From NCBI GenBank assembly GCA_020849535.1, contig JADLGB010000009.1, forward strand, positions 1 to 57,218: a stretch of 57,218 nucleotides of DNA. The letters are read 5' to 3'. The stretch comes from Candidatus Hydrogenedentota bacterium (GTDB lineage Bacteria; Hydrogenedentota; Hydrogenedentia; Hydrogenedentales; SLHB01). Positions 53,166-57,218 of the stretch are shown here, one piece after another. Position numbers and translations under genes: made by a program. Below the pieces are notes generated by a model. The model was not told where the DNA came from. It saw nothing but the letters and a program-made list of their open reading frames with translations, and searched no databases. The first letter of the stretch is position 1, and every line of letters starts with the position of its first letter.

Positions 53166-53205
53166 TGCGGCACGCTCCCTGAGGGGATGCGTGCCGCAAC
53201 TGTTT
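53166..53205 (+). terminator. Rho-independent terminator of the PEP-CTERM gene
   Basis: TGCGGCACGC (53166-53175) and GCGTGCCGCA (53189-53198) form a perfect ten-base stem with a 13-base loop, followed by ACTGTTTTC. It lies 50 bases after the PEP-CTERM stop. Confidence 0.75.
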
Positions 53206-53247
53206 TCTCCGGCGTCTCGGCACCCGCGCATTCTCTGCCCGCAGGGC

Positions 53248-54624
53248 TCAGAGGGTGATGATCCGGCAGCCGGGGCCGGGGGGAACGCCCTGCAGGGCAT
53301 TGCGCGAATCGAACACCAGGCGCGCTTCGCGCGCAATCTGGTGGTAATCGAAACGGGCGTGATGGGTGACGATCGCGACGCAATCGAAGCTCTCCAACCC
53401 CCTGCTCAAGTCATAAGCTTCGTACCTTTGGCCCAGCACCTCGATGTGCGGCACGTAGGGGTCCGCATACGACACCTCCGCTCCGCGTTTCTGCAAGAGC
53501 CCCATGATGTCCAAAGCCGGCGATTCGCGCGTGTCGCTGACGTCCGGCTTGTAGGCGATGCCGAGCACGAGAATGCGGCTCCCCTTCAGGCTGCGCTGGC
53601 ACTGGTCCAGCGCCTCGTGGATACGCCCCACAACGTACTCCGGCATGCTCGAATTGACCGCGCTGGCCAACTCGATGAAGCGGGCCGTGTAGTTGATGGT
53701 CTTCAGCTTCCACGACAAATACAGCGGATCGATCGGGATGCAGTGTCCCCCCAGACCTGGACCGGGATAGAAGGCCATGAACCCGAAGGGCTTCGTCTTG
53801 GCCGCCTCGATCACTTCCCACACATCCACGCCCAACCGTTCGCACATGATCGCCAGTTCGTTTACCATGCCGATGTTGATGGCCCGGAACGTATTCTCCA
53901 GAAGCTTGACCATCTCCGCCGCCCGGGCGCTTTTCACGGGGACGACCGTGTCCACAGCATGCCGGTACAGGGCCGTGGCCTTTTCCGTGCACTGCGGCGT
54001 GACCCCCCCAATCACCTTCGGGGTGTTGCGCGTTCCGAAGCGTGTGTTGGCAGGGTCCACGCGTTCAGGCGAAAACGCCAGAAAGAAGTCCCGGCCGACC
54101 TCCAAGCCCGACTCGGATAGCCGCGGAAGCACCAACTCCTCTGTAGTTCCCGGATACGTGGTGCTCTCCAACACGATCAGCATGCCGGGGTGAATGCGCG
54201 GTTGGATTTCATCCACCGCGGAAACAATGTACGAAATATCGGGGTCTTGGCTCTTGCGGAGCGGCGTGGGAACGCAAATGCAGACGGCATCCGCGGTGGA
54301 CAATACGTCAAAACCAGTTGTCGCGGTCAGGTGACCGGACCGCACGAGTTCCTGGATGGCCGCATCCGGGATGTCCAGGATGTAGGACTCCCCCTCGTTT
54401 ACTCGCCGCACACGCTCCGGATCGACATCGATTCCGACTACAGTCAGGCCGCTACGTGCGAACTCGATGCACAAAGGCAGGCCGACATATCCCAGTCCAA
54501 TCACGGTGACTACCACGGTATCTCTCCCCGCCCCGCGTCCAACGAGCGTTGCTTCTGCAAAGGATACTGGACTCGGGGGTTCCGCTTCCAGTGCTTTAGA
54601 GGAACTGTGTTTGGGGCGCGTCAT
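53248..54624 (-). CDS. UDP-N-acetylglucosamine 6-dehydrogenase-like nucleotide-sugar dehydrogenase
   Basis: A 458-residue UDP-sugar dehydrogenase that oxidises the C6 of a UDP-hexose twice to a uronic acid for polysaccharide synthesis. It has the Rossmann loop VIGLGYVGLP, the ESTTYPGTT segment, the central LLENTFRAINIG and the active-site Cys in GLGGHCIPIDP. The HCIP form and length resemble WbpA/WecC-type enzymes rather than UDP-glucose dehydrogenase, but the substrate is uncertain. The start is set at the ATG at 54622-54624; a GTG 20 codons upstream is less likely. It is placed between the PEP-CTERM gene and the second activator, and fits the exopolysaccharide theme. Confidence 0.88.
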   Translation of the reverse strand: MTRPKHSSSKALEAEPPSPVSFAEATLVGRGAGRDTVVVTVIGLGYVGLPLCIEFARSGLTVVGIDVDPERVRRVNEGESYILDIPDAAIQELVRSGHLTATTGFDVLSTADAVCICVPTPLRKSQDPDISYIVSAVDEIQPRIHPGMLIVLESTTYPGTTEELVLPRLSESGLEVGRDFFLAFSPERVDPANTRFGTRNTPKVIGGVTPQCTEKATALYRHAVDTVVPVKSARAAEMVKLLENTFRAINIGMVNELAIMCERLGVDVWEVIEAAKTKPFGFMAFYPGPGLGGHCIPIDPLYLSWKLKTINYTARFIELASAVNSSMPEYVVGRIHEALDQCQRSLKGSRILVLGIAYKPDVSDTRESPALDIMGLLQKRGAEVSYADPYVPHIEVLGQRYEAYDLSRGLESFDCVAIVTHHARFDYHQIAREARLVFDSRNALQGVPPGPGCRIITL

Positions 54625-54739
54625 GACGACAGCGAGAGGGCTGGAGTGTATTGAAAAGACTTGACAGCGGTAGTGGATTATCACTAATGGTCGTTTTTAG
54701 GCAAGTTTGAGCAAATCTTGAGTACAGAGTTACAATATT

Positions 54740-54756
54740 TGACAAATAATATGTCA
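54740..54756. promoter_or_regulatory. TGACA-N7-TGTCA inverted repeat
   Basis: TGACA (54740-54744) and TGTCA (54752-54756) are inverted around an AT-rich centre, an operator-like arrangement upstream of both flanking genes. Similar half-sites crowd the promoter near 48788-48847. Confidence 0.4.
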
Positions 54757-54836
54757 TAGTTGAGTTTGCTAATCGATGCGTTGGCATCTTTTTATCAGCA
54801 AATGATATACTATATGTTGAAAATGAGGAACTGAAG

Positions 54837-54848
54837 CACTATATAGTG
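54837..54848. promoter_or_regulatory. Palindrome CACTATATAGTG
   Basis: A perfect 12-base palindrome 27 bases upstream of the -24 element at 54875. It could be a binding site for a regulator of the second sigma-54 activator. Confidence 0.4.
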
Positions 54849-54874
54849 TGGTCTGACTGAAGTTGATGCAAAAG

Positions 54875-54890
54875 TGGTGCGGATTTTGCT
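54875..54890 (+). promoter_or_regulatory. Sigma-54 promoter of the second activator/wza region
   Basis: TGGTGC-GGATT-TTGCT has the exact GG/GC spacing of a -24/-12 promoter; the -24 box departs from TGGCAC at two places. Transcription would start near 54902, about 100 bases before the ATG at 55005. Confidence 0.6.
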
Positions 54891-55004
54891 CATGGGTTCT
54901 CAGGAAACGCTGTTGGAGCGAGACCTGGGCAAGGTCTCTGGAGTATGTTCGCGGCCCTATTTGTGGTTGGGGCGTCGCGGAATACGAGACCGGAGTGGCT
55001 TTAC

Positions 55005-56042
55005 ATGAGTGATACATTGACGATTGACGAAATCATCCGCGCACCACTGAATGAAGGGTTGCTGGGCATCAGCGAAGTCATCCGGGAGACACGGGAAGTC
55101 CTGAACCGCTTGGCCCAGTCAGACATCACGGTATTGATTGGCGGGGAGAGCGGTACCGGGAAAGACATCGCGGCCCGTCTGCTCCACAAGAAGTCCCCGC
55201 GCTATGGCCGCCCCTTCATCAAGGTGAATTGTCCCGCGATTCCTGAGACTTTCCTGGAAAGTGAGCTGTTCGGGTATGAGAAGGGCGCTTTCACGGGGGC
55301 TCGGAACTCCAAGCCCGGCAGACTTGAGCTGGCGAACAACGGGACGATATTTCTTGACGAAATCGCAGAAACCTCGTATATTGTGCAAGGGAAGCTCCTG
55401 CAGGTCCTCGACGGTGAACCGCTTATGCGCATCGGCGGCGTAAGTCCTATTCCGGTCAATGTCCGGGTAATCGCCGCGACCAACATTTCACTCGAGGAAG
55501 CGGTTCAAAAGGAACTGATGCGGGAGGACTTGTTCTTCCGGTTGAGCGAAGTCATCGTACGCATGCCGCCTCTCAGGGATCGCCGCGAGGACATCCCGCT
55601 GCTGGCTGAACACTTCAACTACAACTACAGTGAACGCCTCGGGAGAGCCTATCAGCCCATAGGCACGGCTCTCGTCAGCCAGATGGCATCCCTTGACTGG
55701 GTGGGCAATGTGCGCGAACTCGGGGCCTGCGTCAAGAAGTACGTGGCGACAGGCGATCCCCGGGCGCTGCTGGGCGAGGCCGAGGAGGAAGGCCCGGTCT
55801 CGAGCCGTGTGGATACGATTCCGCCGTCGCCCGTCGCGGCGCCGGCGGCGGCGCCCGAGACCCCCAAGAAGACTCTGTCGCTGAAACAGGCGACGCAGAA
55901 GGCGGTTGAGGAAACGGAGCGGGCCTTGATCGAAGAGGCGCTTCGGAATACCCTTTGGAACAGGCGAAAGGCCGCGAAGCTGTTGGATATCAGCTACAGT
56001 TCGTTGCTGCGCAGGATTGACGCGTACAAGATAGGAAAGTAA
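55005..56042 (+). CDS. Receiver-less sigma-54 activator
   Basis: A 345-residue enhancer-binding protein consisting of an AAA+ domain (about 25-265) and a C-terminal Fis-type helix-turn-helix. It has Walker A GGESGTGK (46-53), GAFTGA (94-99) and Walker B TIFLDE (114-119). The linker (about 285-305) is Pro/Ala-rich. It lacks any N-terminal sensor domain, like PspF, so control must come from expression or a partner. Its AAA+ core is strikingly similar to the activator at 50595 (shared ELFGYEKGAFTGA and KPGR), so it is probably a duplicate. The ATG at 55005 follows CGGAG. It lies immediately upstream of a Wza-like gene. Confidence 0.87.
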   Translation: MSDTLTIDEIIRAPLNEGLLGISEVIRETREVLNRLAQSDITVLIGGESGTGKDIAARLLHKKSPRYGRPFIKVNCPAIPETFLESELFGYEKGAFTGARNSKPGRLELANNGTIFLDEIAETSYIVQGKLLQVLDGEPLMRIGGVSPIPVNVRVIAATNISLEEAVQKELMREDLFFRLSEVIVRMPPLRDRREDIPLLAEHFNYNYSERLGRAYQPIGTALVSQMASLDWVGNVRELGACVKKYVATGDPRALLGEAEEEGPVSSRVDTIPPSPVAAPAAAPETPKKTLSLKQATQKAVEETERALIEEALRNTLWNRRKAAKLLDISYSSLLRRIDAYKIGK

Positions 56043-56095
56043 CCAAATGCATAGTTGCTTGCCGCGGAGAATTTGGGGAGTGGGAAGAGCGCCGA

Positions 56096-57218
56096 TGAGA
56101 GGCATCGTGGTCTTGTGTTGCGCGGTCCTGGTGGCCGCGCCGGCAGGAATGGCGGCCCCTTGGGGCAAGAGAGGCGCCGCCAAGGACAAGACCGTACAGG
56201 GCGTTGACCAAGGCGTGATTGTGGAACATGCGACGATCGAGATTCCGGGCCGAATGCGGAAGTCCGACGTGGAAGCGGACATCACAGACCCGACCCTGCT
56301 GCCCGCCGAACTGCCAAAAACCGAATACACCATTGGTCCGGGCGATGTCTTGGATTTCCAGTCCTTCGACGATCCTTCGCTTTCGCGCCCTGGCGTCGTC
56401 ATATTGTACGACGGGACCATATCGCTTCCCCTGATTGCCGATTTGAATGTGAATGGTATGACGCGGGAGCAGGCCGAAGCAGCTATCCGAACGGCCTATC
56501 AGGCCGTATTCAAGGACCCGCAGTTGTCCTTGAGCATTCAGTTGGCCTCCAGCAAGTACTATTACGTCCTGGGCGATGTGTTGCAGGCAAGCAGGTTTCC
56601 CTACGAGAACCCGATCAGTGTGCTTGCGGCCATCAATGTGGCCGGCGGTTTGCGTACGGCGTCGCGGTCGGATGGCCAAATTGGGGCACAGTCGCCGGGC
56701 ACGCTGACGAAGGCGTTCATCTTCCGCACGATGGAGGGGAAGCGTACGGTGATTGAATTGGACTTGAGTTACCTGACGAACAAGGGTCCACATCCCTCGG
56801 AAGTCCTCGTCATGCCGGGTGACTTCGTGTACATCCCGGAAGGTGTGAACCTTGTGTACGTATTGGGTGAAGTGCAGAGTCCCAACGTATTCCAGTTGGC
56901 CGAGGGGCAGACGCTGACGCAAACGCTGACCCGAGCGGGTGGGCCCATCGATAGTACGGCCAAGCTGCGCAATCTCATCCTGATGCGCGAGATTGACGAA
57001 GCCCGAAGCGAAGTGATGGTCGTCGACTGGAAGGAAGTCCTCCGGACGGGCGAAGACATCGTGCTGGTTCCGGGCGACGTCATTTATGTGCCGCGCAAGG
57101 GGCTGGTGAAGCTGGGAGAGTTCGTGTCGCGTGTAACCGGGCCGATTTCCCAGGTGATGTCGCTCTATAGCCAGTTCTTCGACACCTACTACGCGGAAGA
57201 CCGGAACAAGCTCCTCAC
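56096..57218 (+). CDS. Wza-like polysaccharide export protein (3'-truncated by the window end)
   Basis: The first 374 residues of an outer-membrane exporter for extracellular polysaccharide; the frame is open at the window edge. A signal peptide ends AGMAA. The export domain starts YTIGPGDVLDF, with LSRPGVVILYDGTISLPL and MTREQAEAAI following. Two SLBB domains come next (YYYVLGDVLQASRFPY and VYVLGEVQSPNVFQL), as in Wza. The ATG at 56096 has GGAAGAG upstream; an in-frame ATG 16 codons earlier is not supported. It is the first visible gene of an exopolysaccharide cluster that likely continues past the edge. Confidence 0.9.

Noticed and set aside
54625..54684. GTG at 54684 as the start of the UDP-sugar dehydrogenase
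   Set aside because: It lacks a ribosome-binding site and adds 20 residues with no counterpart in the family; the ATG at 54624 is nearer the Rossmann fold.

Overview
The window looks like chromosomal DNA of an uncultured, high-GC, Gram-negative bacterium. A Pal/CpoB pair, lipoprotein signal peptides, a Wza-type outer-membrane exporter and a PEP-CTERM protein all point to an outer membrane. An LL-diaminopimelate aminotransferase, a DUF1573 protein, an archaeal-type IMP cyclohydrolase and many dispersed palindromic intergenic repeats suggest a lineage near the PVC group or candidate phylum Hydrogenedentota. That placement is an inference; no rRNA or other marker gene is present. No tRNA, rRNA, CRISPR array, prophage or transposase was recognised.

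Layout. 0-6 kb: a secreted ChbG/YdjC-like deacetylase, an RtcB RNA ligase, two tandem 27-residue single-helix proteins, and two Gfo/Idh/MocA oxidoreductases. 5.7-11.2 kb: a forward operon purO - AAA+ ATPase - TPR protein - purB, then a lipid kinase. 11.2-16.9 kb: a reverse run pal - cpoB - sugar kinase - DUF1573 - zinc ribbon - UDP-HexNAc pyrophosphorylase (envelope and amino-sugar metabolism). 17-21 kb: dapL, a secreted beta-propeller and an atypical SDR. 21-28.2 kb: six reverse-strand genes (lysozyme-like, L,D-transpeptidase-like, TPR, two unknown secreted proteins, M15 peptidase). Five of these six are followed by the same repeat.

28.6-31.4 kb: cysH and an assimilatory sulfite reductase behind a structured leader. 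32-34.3 kb: a compact folate/pterin operon (PTR1-like reductase, folB, folK, folE). 34.5-38.7 kb: a multi-PDZ HtrA protease, a catalytically dead protease-like paralogue and a sialidase-like protein. 39.3-43.4 kb: two overlapping secreted or anchored proteins of unknown function, and a secreted protein split by an in-frame amber codon. 44-48 kb: a membrane protein, a short neutral-ceramidase-like protein and a zinc-dependent alcohol dehydrogenase.

48-57.2 kb is the most distinctive part. It is an exopolysaccharide/PEP-CTERM control region with a degenerate GGDEF protein, a receiver-pseudokinase, and a sigma-54 activator whose receiver Asp is replaced by Glu. It also holds a PEP-CTERM protein behind a near-consensus sigma-54 promoter, a UDP-sugar dehydrogenase, a second sigma-54 activator lacking a receiver and behind its own -24/-12 site, and a Wza-like exporter cut by the window end. 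I read this as a divergent PrsK/PrsR-like circuit in which the usual phosphorylation residues have been replaced.
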